Below, in pieces: positions 24,287-32,785 of a stretch of DNA of 46,514 bases (position 1 is its first letter; the number at the start of each line of letters is the position of its first letter). The notes under the pieces were generated by a model that was not told the origin of the DNA, made no database searches, and saw only the letters and a program-made list of their open reading frames with translations. The DNA lies in contig JAGIAA010000018.1 of the NCBI GenBank assembly GCA_017745115.1, positions 1-46,514 of the forward strand, read 5' to 3'. The DNA is from Sphingobium sp. (GTDB lineage: Bacteria > Pseudomonadota > Alphaproteobacteria > Sphingomonadales > Sphingomonadaceae). The translations under genes were made by a program, and so were the position numbers.

Positions 24287-25048
24287 TCAGCGCAGCCCGA
24301 TCAGCGAGATCTGCCGGCCATATCCAGGCTCGCCCAGGTGGCAGGAGCGGCGATAGCTGTAGAAGCGGTCCGGCTGGCTGTAGGTGTCCTCGTCCATCAA
24401 CGTCACGCTGCCCGCGCCTGCCGCGGCGAGCCGGGCCGCGACATAGCCGCCGATATCGAACATGAGGTGCCCCGGCTTGCCGGCGGTGAAGAAGCGCGCA
24501 TCCTCGCCGTCGCGCGCCAGGAAGGGATCGGCGAAACTCTCGGTGACTTCGTAGCTGGCTCGGCCGATGCAGGGGCCGATCGCGCAGGCAATCGCGCCGC
24601 GTTCGGCGCCGACCGCGATCATGGCCTCCATCGTCGCTTCGCCGACGCCATGCAGCGCACCCTTCCAGCCGGAATGGGCCGCGCCGACAATGCCGCGCGC
24701 GTCGTCCGCGAACAGGATCGGTACGCAATCCGCTGCCAGCACGCCGAGCAGGAGGCCACGCGTTCGGGTGACCAGCGCATCGGCCTTGGGGCGGTCGTCG
24801 TCTGGGATGGGCGCGCTCACCGTGACGACGTCTGGCGAGTGGACCTGGTGGACCGTGACCAAAGTCGACCCTGGCAGCACGGCGTCGCGCGCAAGCTCGC
24901 GATTGCGCGCAATTGCTTCGGGCTCGTCGTCCGATCCCAGGCCGACATTGAGTCCTGCATAGAGTCCGGTCGAAACGCCGCCGCGCCGGCCAAGAAAGCC
25001 GTGCGGCACATTGCCCAGATTGGCGGCGCGGAGGACCTCGACGCTCAT
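24287..25048 (-). CDS. pgeF: Peptidoglycan editing factor PgeF / purine nucleoside phosphorylase-like (YfiH, laccase domain)
   Basis: A 253-residue protein of the YfiH/DUF152 family. The motifs VTVHQVHSPDVV, LAADCVPILFAD, GAAHSGWKGALHG and AIGPCIGRASYEV place the conserved Cys and His metal ligands. Members have been described as polyphenol oxidases, as purine nucleoside phosphorylases and, in E. coli, as factors that keep L-Ser out of peptidoglycan precursors. The ATG at 25048 overlaps the upstream methyltransferase stop (ATGA). The open frame continues upstream, but the sequence there is the methyltransferase gene in another frame. Confidence 0.9.
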   Translation of the reverse strand: MSVEVLRAANLGNVPHGFLGRRGGVSTGLYAGLNVGLGSDDEPEAIARNRELARDAVLPGSTLVTVHQVHSPDVVTVSAPIPDDDRPKADALVTRTRGLLLGVLAADCVPILFADDARGIVGAAHSGWKGALHGVGEATMEAMIAVGAERGAIACAIGPCIGRASYEVTESFADPFLARDGEDARFFTAGKPGHLMFDIGGYVAARLAAAGAGSVTLMDEDTYSQPDRFYSYRRSCHLGEPGYGRQISLIGLR

Positions 25049-26052
25049 GCAAAGCCCGCCGGCATGGGCCAGTCGGGATGGCGGACGCACAGCACTTTGA
25101 ACAGGCGGCCCATCGCGTCGGATCCGACCAGCCGGTGCCGCGCCAGCTTGATGGTGTCGGCGCCTGCCGGATTGGCGAGAGACAGTGCAGCCGACCGCGC
25201 ATCGATGCCCAATGCGGTCAGGAACGCGCCTTGACCAACGCATGGCGTGGGCCTCAAGCCGTGTTCGCGGGCCACCGCCGCCAGCATGGCGAAATCGACA
25301 TGAGCTGTGAGGTCGCGCGTGCCGGGCGCCTCGAGCGGATCTGCAAAAGCGTGACCGGACATGGCCTGCAGCGTATCGCCGGTCGCCGGCCCCTCATAGC
25401 CATAATCCACCGCGAGCAGCGCGCCGCCCTGCACGGCGATCCGCCTGGCCATGATCGCCATGATCGCCTCGGCGGCCGGATTGCGCTCCACGATTGCGCC
25501 AAGCTGAGCGTCGCTGAGCGCGATCGGTATCTCGTCGGCGCAATCCGTGTCGCCCGGCAGGAACGCGCGCTCGGCGACCATCCGCTCCCGCCAGCCGTGC
25601 GCGGTGCGCTCAAATTGGCGGATCGCCAAGGCGTCGAAAAACTCGTTGGCGATCACCAGGAGCGGCCGATCCGTCGGCAAGGCCGCGACATCGTCATGCC
25701 AGTGCGCGGTCGGCACCGCCTCGCGCTGTTTCGCGCGGAGCACAGGGCTTGTCTCGACGAAATGGACCGGCGGCTGCAAGCCGGCCTTTGCCATGGCTCT
25801 CAGCGCGTCGGCGGCAAGCGTCCCGCGTCCCGGCCCCAGTTCGACATAGGCCGCGCCTTTGGCGCCCGCGCGCAGGACGAGATCGGCCGTCCACAGCCCA
25901 ATCAGTTCGCCGAACATCTGGCTGATTTCCGGCGCCGTAACGAAGTCGCCGATACGGCCCAGCGGATCGCGGCCGCCATAATAAGCGGCATTCGCGCCGG
26001 CCATGAAATCGTGAAGCGAAACCGGTGCCGCGTTGCTCAATTCAGCTGACAC
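25045..26052 (-). CDS. SAM-dependent methyltransferase, MidA/NDUFAF7 family
   Basis: About 335 residues. The segments [28 protein letters not shown] and [16 protein letters not shown] carry the family motif and the SAM loop, followed by [13 protein letters not shown] and [16 protein letters not shown]. The mitochondrial homologue NDUFAF7 methylates a complex I subunit; the bacterial target is not established here. The GTG at 26052 has AAGGA just upstream and overlaps the lgt stop by 11 bases. A TTG at 26067 is an alternative. lgt, this gene and pgeF form one tightly packed unit. Confidence 0.87.
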   Translation of the reverse strand: MSAELSNAAPVSLHDFMAGANAAYYGGRDPLGRIGDFVTAPEISQMFGELIGLWTADLVLRAGAKGAAYVELGPGRGTLAADALRAMAKAGLQPPVHFVETSPVLRAKQREAVPTAHWHDDVAALPTDRPLLVIANEFFDALAIRQFERTAHGWRERMVAERAFLPGDTDCADEIPIALSDAQLGAIVERNPAAEAIMAIMARRIAVQGGALLAVDYGYEGPATGDTLQAMSGHAFADPLEAPGTRDLTAHVDFAMLAAVAREHGLRPTPCVGQGAFLTALGIDARSAALSLANPAGADTIKLARHRLVGSDAMGRLFKVLCVRHPDWPMPAGFA

Positions 26053-26914
26053 TGTCCTTGCCCGCAATGGCTTCGACCCGCGTGCGGCGGCCCTTGGCGG
26101 TCACCACCGCATAGATGCCGGCGACGATCAGCGGCAGCGTCAGCCACTGGCCCATATGAAGCCCCGTGCGCGCGGCGAAGTCCATCAGCTGGCTATCGGC
26201 CTCGCGCACATATTCGAGGCCGAAGCGGAAGGCGCCGTAGCAGATGGCCGCGATGCCGAAGAGCTTGCCCGGCTCATAGCGCGCTTTCGTCTTCCAGAAG
26301 AAGAAGGCCAGGATGGCGAACAGCACGGGACCTTCGAGGAAGGCCTCGTAGAGCTGGCTGGGATGGCGCGGCATCAGCGGCTGGGGCGAATCCGGGAAGA
26401 CGATCGCCCAGGGGACGTCGGTGACCTTGCCCCACAGCTCGCCATTCACGAAGTTGGCGAGACGCCCGAAGAAGAGCCCGAAGGGCGCGGAGCAGGCGAT
26501 ATAGTCGCAGATCCGAAGGAAGCTGAGCTTCTCGCTTCGCGCCAGCAGCCAGATCGCGATGATGACGCCCAGCGTTCCGCCATGCAGCGACATGCCGCCG
26601 TTCCAGAGCTTCAGGATATCGAGCGGATTCTTCAGGATCGCCTGGTCGTAGAACAACACATAGCCCAGCCGTCCGCCGAGAATGATGCCGAGCGTCGCGT
26701 AGAAGATGAAGTCGTCGGCATGGCGCCGCGCCATCGGCGCGCCGGGCTGGCGGATCAGCACGGTGAGGTACCAATAGCCCACCAATATGCCGGCCAGATA
26801 GGCGATGCTGTACCATTTGAGATCGAAGCTGCCGATCGAGAAGATCACCGGATTGAGGTGGAGATCGGCAAACTGGATAGGCGCGGCCGCGGCAGCGAGA
26901 AAGGTTAGGCTCAA
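26042..26914 (-). CDS. lgt: Prolipoprotein diacylglyceryl transferase
   Basis: About 290 residues with seven or so membrane helices. The enzyme transfers diacylglycerol from phosphatidylglycerol to the lipobox Cys of prolipoproteins in the inner membrane. The Lgt signature [13 protein letters not shown] is present, as are the early segments [19 protein letters not shown] and [11 protein letters not shown]. The TTG at 26914 ([14 protein letters not shown]) is preferred, with GGGGA about seven bases before it. A much longer upstream reading to 27154 has no resemblance to Lgt. It is the first gene of the unit with the methyltransferase and pgeF. Confidence 0.92.
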   Translation of the reverse strand: MSLTFLAAAAAPIQFADLHLNPVIFSIGSFDLKWYSIAYLAGILVGYWYLTVLIRQPGAPMARRHADDFIFYATLGIILGGRLGYVLFYDQAILKNPLDILKLWNGGMSLHGGTLGVIIAIWLLARSEKLSFLRICDYIACSAPFGLFFGRLANFVNGELWGKVTDVPWAIVFPDSPQPLMPRHPSQLYEAFLEGPVLFAILAFFFWKTKARYEPGKLFGIAAICYGAFRFGLEYVREADSQLMDFAARTGLHMGQWLTLPLIVAGIYAVVTAKGRRTRVEAIAGKDSVS

Positions 26915-27134
26915 GTCTTTTCCCCGGAGGTTTTGCGCTGCATAAAGCAAGTGCGGAGAGAGACCAAGGCCGGAGACTGCTGTGGCGCACCCTTTCGACG
27001 CTCTAGGCCGCGCTCGCGATGCGGCCCCGTTCGAGAGGCTGGCGGCCATCGATATTCGGCATGAGCCCCCTGCAGCACCTCGGCTTGGAGAAGTCGGGCC
27101 AGCCCGTCCTGCAGGCCGCCTGGCTGGGTGCGCC
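26915..27134. other. Intergenic gap between lgt and crtZ
   Basis: 220 bp between two minus-strand genes. Open frames run through on both strands because of the high GC content, but none has a recognisable product or a good start. The promoter of the lgt unit is expected near 26920-26990. I see no hairpin strong enough to call a terminator. Confidence 0.4.
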
Positions 27135-27644
27135 CTAGGCTTCGGTGCGGCCACGGGCTTTACGCAGGCCTGCCTCGCTCATGTCGCCAAGCCGCCGCTT
27201 CAGCACGTCCGGCGCCGGCGCGATCAGAAAGCCGAAGCTCACATTGCCTTCCCGTGTCTCGACCGCGTGGTGCAGCCTGTGGGCCTGGACGATCCGCTTC
27301 ATATAGGCCGAGCGTGGGACATAACGGTGCCGCACCCGCTGGTGCACGATGACGTCATGAAAGCCGAGATAGATGGCGCCATAAGCAGCAATTCCCGCGC
27401 CGACTGCCGTCGCCCAGTTGCCCCAGTTCAATTGCACGCCGCCTAGCAGAAGCACGATCGAGGGCGCCGCGAAGATCGCGAAGTAGAGGTCGTTGAGCTC
27501 CCAATTGCCCTGGCGCGCCCGATGGTGGCTGGCGTGGAGAATCCAGCCGGGTCCATGCATCACCCATCGGTGCATGACATAAGCAAAGCCCTCCATCAGC
27601 GCGACGGTCAGCGGGAAAAGCGCGATGAGGCCGATCAGGGACAT
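27135..27644 (-). CDS. crtZ: Beta-carotene hydroxylase, CrtZ / fatty acid hydroxylase superfamily
   Basis: A 169-residue membrane di-iron hydroxylase. The His clusters HRWVMH, HASHHRA, HDVIVHQ and HRLHH are all present and in order. CrtZ adds 3-hydroxyl groups to beta-ionone rings, giving zeaxanthin-type carotenoids, precursors of the yellow nostoxanthin pigments common in sphingomonads. Three to four hydrophobic helices lie between the His boxes. No other carotenoid gene is nearby, so it is separated from the crt cluster. Confidence 0.9.
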   Translation of the reverse strand: MSLIGLIALFPLTVALMEGFAYVMHRWVMHGPGWILHASHHRARQGNWELNDLYFAIFAAPSIVLLLGGVQLNWGNWATAVGAGIAAYGAIYLGFHDVIVHQRVRHRYVPRSAYMKRIVQAHRLHHAVETREGNVSFGFLIAPAPDVLKRRLGDMSEAGLRKARGRTEA

Positions 27645-27739
27645 GCGCCGAGCCTATAGGCCTGCGGCACGAGGCTGTGAAGCGGCGAGCGGACCGAGAG
27701 GCGCTTGCCAAGCGATCCCGCTGCGCTAGCATCGCCAGC

Positions 27740-28405
27740 ATGACACACTGGATGATGCGCCTGGCGCTGCCGCTCTGCCTGATGACAGCCCCCGCGACGC
27801 TCGCCGCGCAGGATGCGGCCGCGCCGTCGCCCGCTCCGGTCGCCGCGGCCCCGGCGCCGGCGAAGGTCTACAAGACCGTCCCCGTCATCCTCACGACATC
27901 CATGGGGCCGATCGCCATCGAGCTCGAGGTGGAGCGCGCGCCGCTCACGGCCGGCAATTTCCTCAAATATGTCGACCAGAAGCGGCTGGACGGCACTGTC
28001 TTCTATCGCGCCTTCACTTTCGCGCCTGATTTTCCCAATGTCGGCATGATCCAGGGCGGCACGCAGAACGATCCCAAGCGCATCCTGAAGCCTGTCGCGC
28101 ATGAGCCGACGAGCCAGACCGGCCTGACGCACGACGATGGCGCGATCTCGTTGGCGCAGGGTGCGCCGGGCACCGGCACGGCCGATTTCTTCATCATCAT
28201 CGGCGAGATGAAAGGCCTCGACGCGAAGGCCGGCGACGCCGGATTTGCCGTATTCGGCCATGTCACGCAGGGCATGGACCTGGTGAAGCAGATTGCCGTC
28301 GCGCCGCGCAGCCCCACCAAGGGCGTCGGCGCGATGAAAGGTCAGATGCTGGAGCCGCCGATCAAGATTCTGACCGCGCGACGGGCGCCCATAAGTACGC
28401 CCTAG
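27740..28405 (+). CDS. Exported cyclophilin-type peptidyl-prolyl isomerase
   Basis: A 221-residue protein with a signal peptide (MTHWMMRLALPLCLMTAPATLAAQ) followed by an Ala/Pro linker and a cyclophilin domain from about residue 45. Conserved segments are TSMGPIAIELEVERAPLTAGNF, DGTVFYRAF, MIQGGTQND and AVFGHVTQGMDLV. It probably folds proteins in the periplasm. The typical FHRV stretch is FYRAF here, and part of the active-site region (ISLAQGAPGTGTADFFI) differs from the usual MARxxxPxSAxSQFFI, so catalytic activity may be altered. An intrinsic-terminator-like hairpin lies at 28521. Confidence 0.88.
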   Translation: MTHWMMRLALPLCLMTAPATLAAQDAAAPSPAPVAAAPAPAKVYKTVPVILTTSMGPIAIELEVERAPLTAGNFLKYVDQKRLDGTVFYRAFTFAPDFPNVGMIQGGTQNDPKRILKPVAHEPTSQTGLTHDDGAISLAQGAPGTGTADFFIIIGEMKGLDAKAGDAGFAVFGHVTQGMDLVKQIAVAPRSPTKGVGAMKGQMLEPPIKILTARRAPISTP

Positions 28406-28520
28406 CTCTCGATTCAGCCGAGCCGGATCGTCGGTTCAATATGGATCGGCCCGGAACGCCTCGCAGCGGCGACGTCTTTGCCGCAAGCGCGAAGGCGAAC
28501 ATCGTAACGCCGGACATGAA

Positions 28521-28549
28521 GAGGGCCGCAACCAGACGGTGCGGCCCTC
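28521..28549. terminator. Probable bidirectional terminator
   Basis: A perfect 10-bp inverted repeat, GAGGGCCGCA at 28521-28530 and TGCGGCCCTC at 28540-28549, with a nine-base loop. On the plus strand it is followed by CTTGTT and on the minus strand by TTCATG, both only weakly T-rich. It sits between the convergent cyclophilin and torF genes. Confidence 0.7.
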
Positions 28550-28593
28550 CTTGTTACCCGTCGGCCGGTCCCACACCGGCCTCTGGATGTTGA

Positions 28594-29361
28594 TCAGAAA
28601 GAAGCGGTGAGCGAGAACACCACCGCGCCGTCCGCGCCGACATCCTCGGCGCCCAAGCCGGCCAGAGGAGCGCTGCGATAGCGCTGCTCGTCGGTGTCGA
28701 CATAGTGCACGCCGAACGACAGGTTCTTGTACGCCACGGCGCCGCCGATCGAATAGTCCCAGACATGGTGATCGGCGCCATAGCCGCCCAGGGCGCTCTT
28801 GCTGTCGGCGTAGCCGACGTGAGCGTCGAGCGAGAGCGGCGTGTTCGGGATCGCGATCGACGGTTCGGCGTGCAGATAGATCGCCGAATTATTGCCCAGC
28901 GCGTCCTGCTCCCAGGCATAGTTCACGCCGACCTTGATCGTGGCCGGACCGACCGTGCCGGTCACATTGGCATAGGGCTCGAAGAAGTCGGTCGCGCCGC
29001 CGCCATGCTTCGGATAGAGATAATAGAGCAGGCCGACATCGACCGTCACGCCTGGCGCCACGGCCTTGCTGTAACCGGCGAAGATGTCGATTTCCGCCGA
29101 GAGATCGGCGCCCGTGCTCGAGGACAGATTGATGCTCGAAGCCCAGGTGCCGACATAGAAGCCGCTCTCATGCGTGAGCGTGAGGGCTCCCTGCACGGCT
29201 GCGTTCTCGCCGTTCTGCGAAAAGCCGCGGAAACGATAGTCGGAGACCAGCGCGGCGCTGCCCGTGATCTTGAACGGTTCGGCCGGAGCGTCTTCGGCGA
29301 AAGCCGGCGTCGCGAGGGCAAGCAGAGAGACGGCCGAAAGGCCGATGATGGACTTACGCAT
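28594..29361 (-). CDS. TorF family putative porin
   Basis: A 255-residue outer-membrane protein with a clear signal peptide (MRKSIIGLSAVSLLALATPA, then FAEDAPAEP). The mature part is a beta-barrel pattern of alternating aromatic strands: ITGSAALVSDYRFRGFSQ, SGFYVGTWASSI, SAEIDIFAGYSKA, and the final AVVFSLTASF ending with the Phe expected for BAM recognition. The YRFRGFSQ opening is a hallmark of this family (TIGR02001). Function and substrate are unknown. AAGGGG lies about ten bases before the ATG. A 230-bp untranslated gap upstream shows no other gene. Confidence 0.85.
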   Translation of the reverse strand: MRKSIIGLSAVSLLALATPAFAEDAPAEPFKITGSAALVSDYRFRGFSQNGENAAVQGALTLTHESGFYVGTWASSINLSSSTGADLSAEIDIFAGYSKAVAPGVTVDVGLLYYLYPKHGGGATDFFEPYANVTGTVGPATIKVGVNYAWEQDALGNNSAIYLHAEPSIAIPNTPLSLDAHVGYADSKSALGGYGADHHVWDYSIGGAVAYKNLSFGVHYVDTDEQRYRSAPLAGLGAEDVGADGAVVFSLTASF

Positions 29362-29591
29362 TGGGTATACCCCTTTTTGCTATTGAAAACGCGATCGTCC
29401 CGCCTGCGTCGCCGGCGATCGCTTCCTATGGGTCCGCGACAGGCGCGGTCGAGCGGTCTGTCCAGCGGACATAGGTAAATTGCCTCGGGATGGTGCGCCG
29501 CACAAGCGAAATCGACAGCCGCGATGCTGCAATGCGCAACATTGTTGCCATCATGCAACGGATGGGCGTGTCAGTCTTTCAACAGCTTTCC

Positions 29592-30806
29592 CTAGCGTTC
29601 GAAGGCCTGAGCCAGGTCGGCAATGAGATCTGCAGGGTCTTCCAGGCCAATGTTGAAGCGCACCAGCGGCCCGTGGTCCTGCCATGCCGACGCCGTCCGC
29701 AGCCGTGCCGGATCCACCGGCAAGGCGAGGCTCTCATAGCCGCCCCAGCTGTAGCCAATGCCGAATAAGGTAAGCGCGTCGACGAACGCCGCGCGCGCCG
29801 TGTCCGAAGAATCGGCGAGCTCGATCGAGAACAGGCCGGCGGATCCGCGGAAGTCGCGCGCAAAGAATTCGTGGCCAGGGCATGAGGGGAGTGCCGGATG
29901 CAGGACGCGCCGTACCTCGGGCCGCATTTCCAGCCATCGTGCGATTTCAAGGCCGCTTTCGCCCTGCCGTTTCAGCCGCACATCGAGCGTGCGCAAACCG
30001 CGCGCGCCGAGCCACGCATCGTCCGGACTGGCCATCTGCCCGAGACCGAGCGCCCGCCTGCGCAGCGCGGGCCAGCGCTTCGCATTGGCCGTGACCGATC
30101 CCAGCATCGCGTCGCTATGACCGACGATATATTTGGTGCAGGCAATGATCGAGATGTCGACCCCTAGGCCCATGGCCGGCAGCAACAACGGCGTCGCCCA
30201 GGTGTTGTCGATCAGCGTGACGATGTCGCGTGCCTGCGCCACGGCGACGATCGCGGGAACGTCCTGCACCTCGAAGGTCAGGCTGCCGGGGCTTTCGAGA
30301 AAGATGGCGCGGGTTTTCCCGCTGCAGAGCGCCGCGATTCCGTCGCCGATCAGCGGATCATAATATCGCGTCGCGACGCCGAATTCCTTGAGGAAGCCTT
30401 CGCAGAAGGCGCGTGTCGGACCGTAGACGCTGTCGACCATCAGCAGTTCGTCGCCCGGCTTCAGGACAGAGAGCAAAGCCGTGACGACTGCCGCCACGCC
30501 GGACGGGAAGAGCATCGTGCCTTCGGCTTCCGGCTCCATCTGGGTAATCGCCTCGGCGAGGCTCCAGCCGGTCGGCGTGCCGCGGCGGCCATAATAGAGC
30601 TGGTGCGGATCGTTCTGCTTCTCGGCGGCGCGCAGGTGCGCCACATCCTCGTAGAGGATGGTCGAGGCGCGCCAGACCGGAGGGTTGACGATGCTGCCCC
30701 TGTCGCCCGGCATGCCGGTCCATTCGCTGCGCCGCCCGGCCTGGGCGAGCCGCGTGGCGGGCGAGAGATCCCCACTCTTCCGTCCGTCGTCGTTCTTGCT
30801 GCTCAT
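29592..30806 (-). CDS. metC: Cystathionine beta-lyase-type PLP enzyme (Cys/Met metabolism family)
   Basis: A 404-residue fold-type I PLP enzyme that releases homocysteine from cystathionine. Visible are the substrate-side YYGRRGTPTGWSLAEAI, the cofactor segment LFPSGVAAVVTALL, VDSVYGPTR, LIDNTWATPLLL with the Asp that contacts PLP, and the Schiff-base Lys in SIIACTKYIVGHSD. The ATG at 30806 overlaps the upstream sulfurtransferase stop (ATGA), linking the two sulfur enzymes. Related gamma-lyases and synthases share the fold, so the exact reaction is inferred from the overall resemblance to MetC. Confidence 0.87.
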   Translation of the reverse strand: MSSKNDDGRKSGDLSPATRLAQAGRRSEWTGMPGDRGSIVNPPVWRASTILYEDVAHLRAAEKQNDPHQLYYGRRGTPTGWSLAEAITQMEPEAEGTMLFPSGVAAVVTALLSVLKPGDELLMVDSVYGPTRAFCEGFLKEFGVATRYYDPLIGDGIAALCSGKTRAIFLESPGSLTFEVQDVPAIVAVAQARDIVTLIDNTWATPLLLPAMGLGVDISIIACTKYIVGHSDAMLGSVTANAKRWPALRRRALGLGQMASPDDAWLGARGLRTLDVRLKRQGESGLEIARWLEMRPEVRRVLHPALPSCPGHEFFARDFRGSAGLFSIELADSSDTARAAFVDALTLFGIGYSWGGYESLALPVDPARLRTASAWQDHGPLVRFNIGLEDPADLIADLAQAFER

Positions 30807-31651
30807 GCCGGTCCCGTAGCCTTGGGCGTTTCCGGGTCCGCGCCCCATTCGGACCAGCTCCCGTCATAGATCGTCACGTCGTTCTTGCCGAGCAAAGCCG
30901 CGCCGAAGAGCAGGTTGCAGGCCGTGACCCCGCTGCCGCAGGTCATGATGAGCGGCTGGTCAAGGTTGGCACCGGCCTCGGCAAATGTCCGGCGCATCGC
31001 CTCACCGCGTTTCCAGAGGCCGTCGCCATCCAGCATCTTGCCGGTCGGAAGGCTGCGCGAACCGGGAATATGACCCGAGGACATGCCGGCTCGCGGCTCC
31101 GGATCGTCGCCCGTGAACCGCCCGGCGCCACGCGCATCGACAACTTGCGCCGCGCAACTTGTCAGATTCGCGAGGATATCTGCCTTGCTCTTCACCTGCT
31201 TATCATCGCGTGCGGCATGGAAAGGACGGGCTGCCGGCGCGGGCGTCGCGACGCCTTGCTCGACTGGCCGTTCCTCCGCCATCCAGCGCCCGAGACCGCC
31301 GTCGAGGATCGCGATCGCCTTCGCGCCGAACAGCCGGAACAGCCACCAGGCGCGGCCGGAGCTGACCAGCGGGCTATTGTCATAGATGACAATCCGGTCG
31401 TCCGCGCCGATGCCGAGCGCTGCCATGCGGGCCTCGAATTGAGCGTTGGTCGGGACGGTCGAGGGGCGCGGGTCGTCGGTGTCGCAGAGCGTCGAGAGAT
31501 TGAGGAACAGGGCGCCCGGAATATGCGCCTCGAGATATTCGCCATGCGGATCGCGCGGCGTGCCGGGCAGGAAGCTCGTTGCGTCGACGACCTTGAGGTC
31601 GGGCGCACCCAGTTCGCCGGCCAGCCATTCACAGGATACAAGCATGTCCAT
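30803..31651 (-). CDS. sseA: 3-mercaptopyruvate sulfurtransferase / thiosulfate sulfurtransferase
   Basis: About 282 residues forming two rhodanese domains. Key segments are [56 protein letters not shown] and the active loop CGSGVTA near residue 233, which is the form seen in mercaptopyruvate sulfurtransferases. The ATG at 31651 (MDMLVSCEW) or the GTG at 31663 could be the start; GGAG precedes both. It overlaps metC by four bases, so cysteine/cystathionine breakdown and sulfur transfer appear to be made together. It is divergent from queF. Confidence 0.88.
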   Translation of the reverse strand: MDMLVSCEWLAGELGAPDLKVVDATSFLPGTPRDPHGEYLEAHIPGALFLNLSTLCDTDDPRPSTVPTNAQFEARMAALGIGADDRIVIYDNSPLVSSGRAWWLFRLFGAKAIAILDGGLGRWMAEERPVEQGVATPAPAARPFHAARDDKQVKSKADILANLTSCAAQVVDARGAGRFTGDDPEPRAGMSSGHIPGSRSLPTGKMLDGDGLWKRGEAMRRTFAEAGANLDQPLIMTCGSGVTACNLLFGAALLGKNDVTIYDGSWSEWGADPETPKATGPA

Positions 31652-31740
31652 CGCGTCACTCACTCCGCCCGCAATTGCGTCTGGCCGCTCTTCCGCGCAA
31701 GGGGTTCGCGCGCGACGCGAATCATATTAAAGGGCGCGCC

Positions 31741-32187
31741 ATGACACTCAAGCATTTGGGCCAGACCAGCACACTTCCGGCATCGCCCGAAGAAGCCGTG
31801 CTCGACTATGTGGCCAATCCCCGCCCCGGCACGCCGTATCTGGTGCGCTTCTCCGCGCCGGAATTCACGTCGCTCTGCCCGATCACCGGCCAACCGGACT
31901 TCGCGCATCTCGTCATCGATTATGTGCCCGGCGAGAGCATCGTCGAATCCAAGTCGCTCAAGCTCTTCCTGTCGAGCTTCCGCAACCATGGCGCCTTCCA
32001 CGAGGATTGCACGGTCGGCATCGGCGAGCGGCTGTTCACCGAGATGAAGCCCCTGTGGCTGCGCATCGGCGGCTATTGGTATCCGCGGGGCGGCATCCCC
32101 ATCGACGTATTCTGGCAATCGGGTGAGCCGGTGCCGGGCGTCTGGCTGCCCGACCAGGGCGTACCGGGCTATCGCGGCCGCGGTTGA
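31741..32187 (+). CDS. queF: NADPH-dependent 7-cyano-7-deazaguanine reductase
   Basis: A 148-residue single-domain (short-type) QueF that reduces preQ0 to preQ1 in queuosine synthesis. The catalytic Cys lies in [13 protein letters not shown], and the conserved [22 protein letters not shown] segment carries the Glu, Ser, His and Asp residues that bind preQ0 and NADPH. The ATG at 31741 gives the normal length; an upstream in-frame start at 31675 is not needed. No other queuosine gene is adjacent. The repeated 22-nt sequence follows the stop by 17 bases. Confidence 0.94.
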   Translation: MTLKHLGQTSTLPASPEEAVLDYVANPRPGTPYLVRFSAPEFTSLCPITGQPDFAHLVIDYVPGESIVESKSLKLFLSSFRNHGAFHEDCTVGIGERLFTEMKPLWLRIGGYWYPRGGIPIDVFWQSGEPVPGVWLPDQGVPGYRGRG

Positions 32188-32204
32188 GCAACCGGGTCGC
32201 GGCC

Positions 32205-32226
32205 CGAAGGTTGTGAAGGTTGCGCC
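32205..32226 (+). repeat. 22-nt shared leader sequence, copy A (downstream of queF)
   Basis: Identical over 22 nt to the minus-strand sequence at 24256-24235, with two GAAGGTTG units. An ATG follows at 32228. Upstream of both copies there is a GCAAC and a GCC-rich stretch, so the likeness extends, with gaps, to about 45 nt. In both places it lies just after a gene on the same strand. Confidence 0.7.
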
Positions 32227-32227
32227 C

Positions 32228-32320
32228 ATGAAACAGAAAACCCCTTCCCCGCCGCGAAGCAAAAATGCGCCCGCTTTGAAAAAGCAGGCGACTCACCCTG
32301 CCAAGCTCTTCGCCATGTAG
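32228..32320 (+). CDS. Possible 30-residue basic peptide downstream of the shared leader
   Basis: ATG at 32228 with GAAGG eight to nine bases upstream, ending TAG at 32318-32320. The peptide MKQKTPSPPRSKNAPALKKQ and its tail is Lys/Pro rich. The frame after the second leader copy encodes a different peptide, so conservation, if real, concerns the leader rather than the product. Confidence 0.35.
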   Translation: MKQKTPSPPRSKNAPALKKQATHPAKLFAM

Positions 32321-32341
32321 GAAAGCCCTGTTTCGACGGCT

Positions 32342-32755
32342 TCAGTCGCCGTCCTGCAGCGGCCGCCCGAAGAACAGCACATGGCCGTCGGGATCGGTGA
32401 GCTCGAAGCCGCGCAGCCCGCTGTCATTATTCTCGATCGGCTTGCTGAAGGTGGCGCCCCGCGCCGCGAATTCCGCGGCAAGCGCGTCGGGATCCGGCGT
32501 GTAGCTGTAGCTATCCCACGCGAAGGTCGCATGCCGGCTCGGATTGGGCACGGGATCGATGCCGTGTTCGGATCGAAGGAACAGCATGGCGCCGTCGCGC
32601 CGCAGGACGGCAAAGAACAGATGCGTCTCGTCGGTCTGGTAGATGCTTTCGAAGCCGAGCTGGCCGACATAGAAATCGAGACTGCGCGCCACCTCCGACA
32701 CGATGAAATAGGGCGCCATCGTCCCGATCACCCCCGGTGGTGGCTTCTCGGTCAT
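32342..32755 (-). CDS. VOC family (glyoxalase/bleomycin resistance-type) protein
   Basis: A 137-residue vicinal oxygen chelate protein made of paired beta-alpha-beta-beta-beta units. The first half has MAPYFIVSEVARSLDFYVGQLGFE and the second SGLRGFELTDPDGHVLFFGRP, with the usual PDGH motif near the end. Such proteins range from glyoxalase I to antibiotic-binding proteins; the substrate is unknown. It starts 30 bp after the stop of the membrane protein gene on the same strand. Confidence 0.85.
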   Translation of the reverse strand: MTEKPPPGVIGTMAPYFIVSEVARSLDFYVGQLGFESIYQTDETHLFFAVLRRDGAMLFLRSEHGIDPVPNPSRHATFAWDSYSYTPDPDALAAEFAARGATFSKPIENNDSGLRGFELTDPDGHVLFFGRPLQDGD

Positions 32756-32785
32756 TGCGATCCCAATGCCATCACGCCGTGAGGC

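Noticed and set aside
27061..27138. A 25-codon plus-strand frame ([13 protein letters not shown]...)
   Set aside because: It has no convincing ribosome-binding site and no repeat or conservation evidence in the window.
26982..27446. A 154-codon plus-strand frame across the lgt-crtZ gap and crtZ
   Set aside because: It runs antisense through the well-supported crtZ His boxes and has no recognisable domain.
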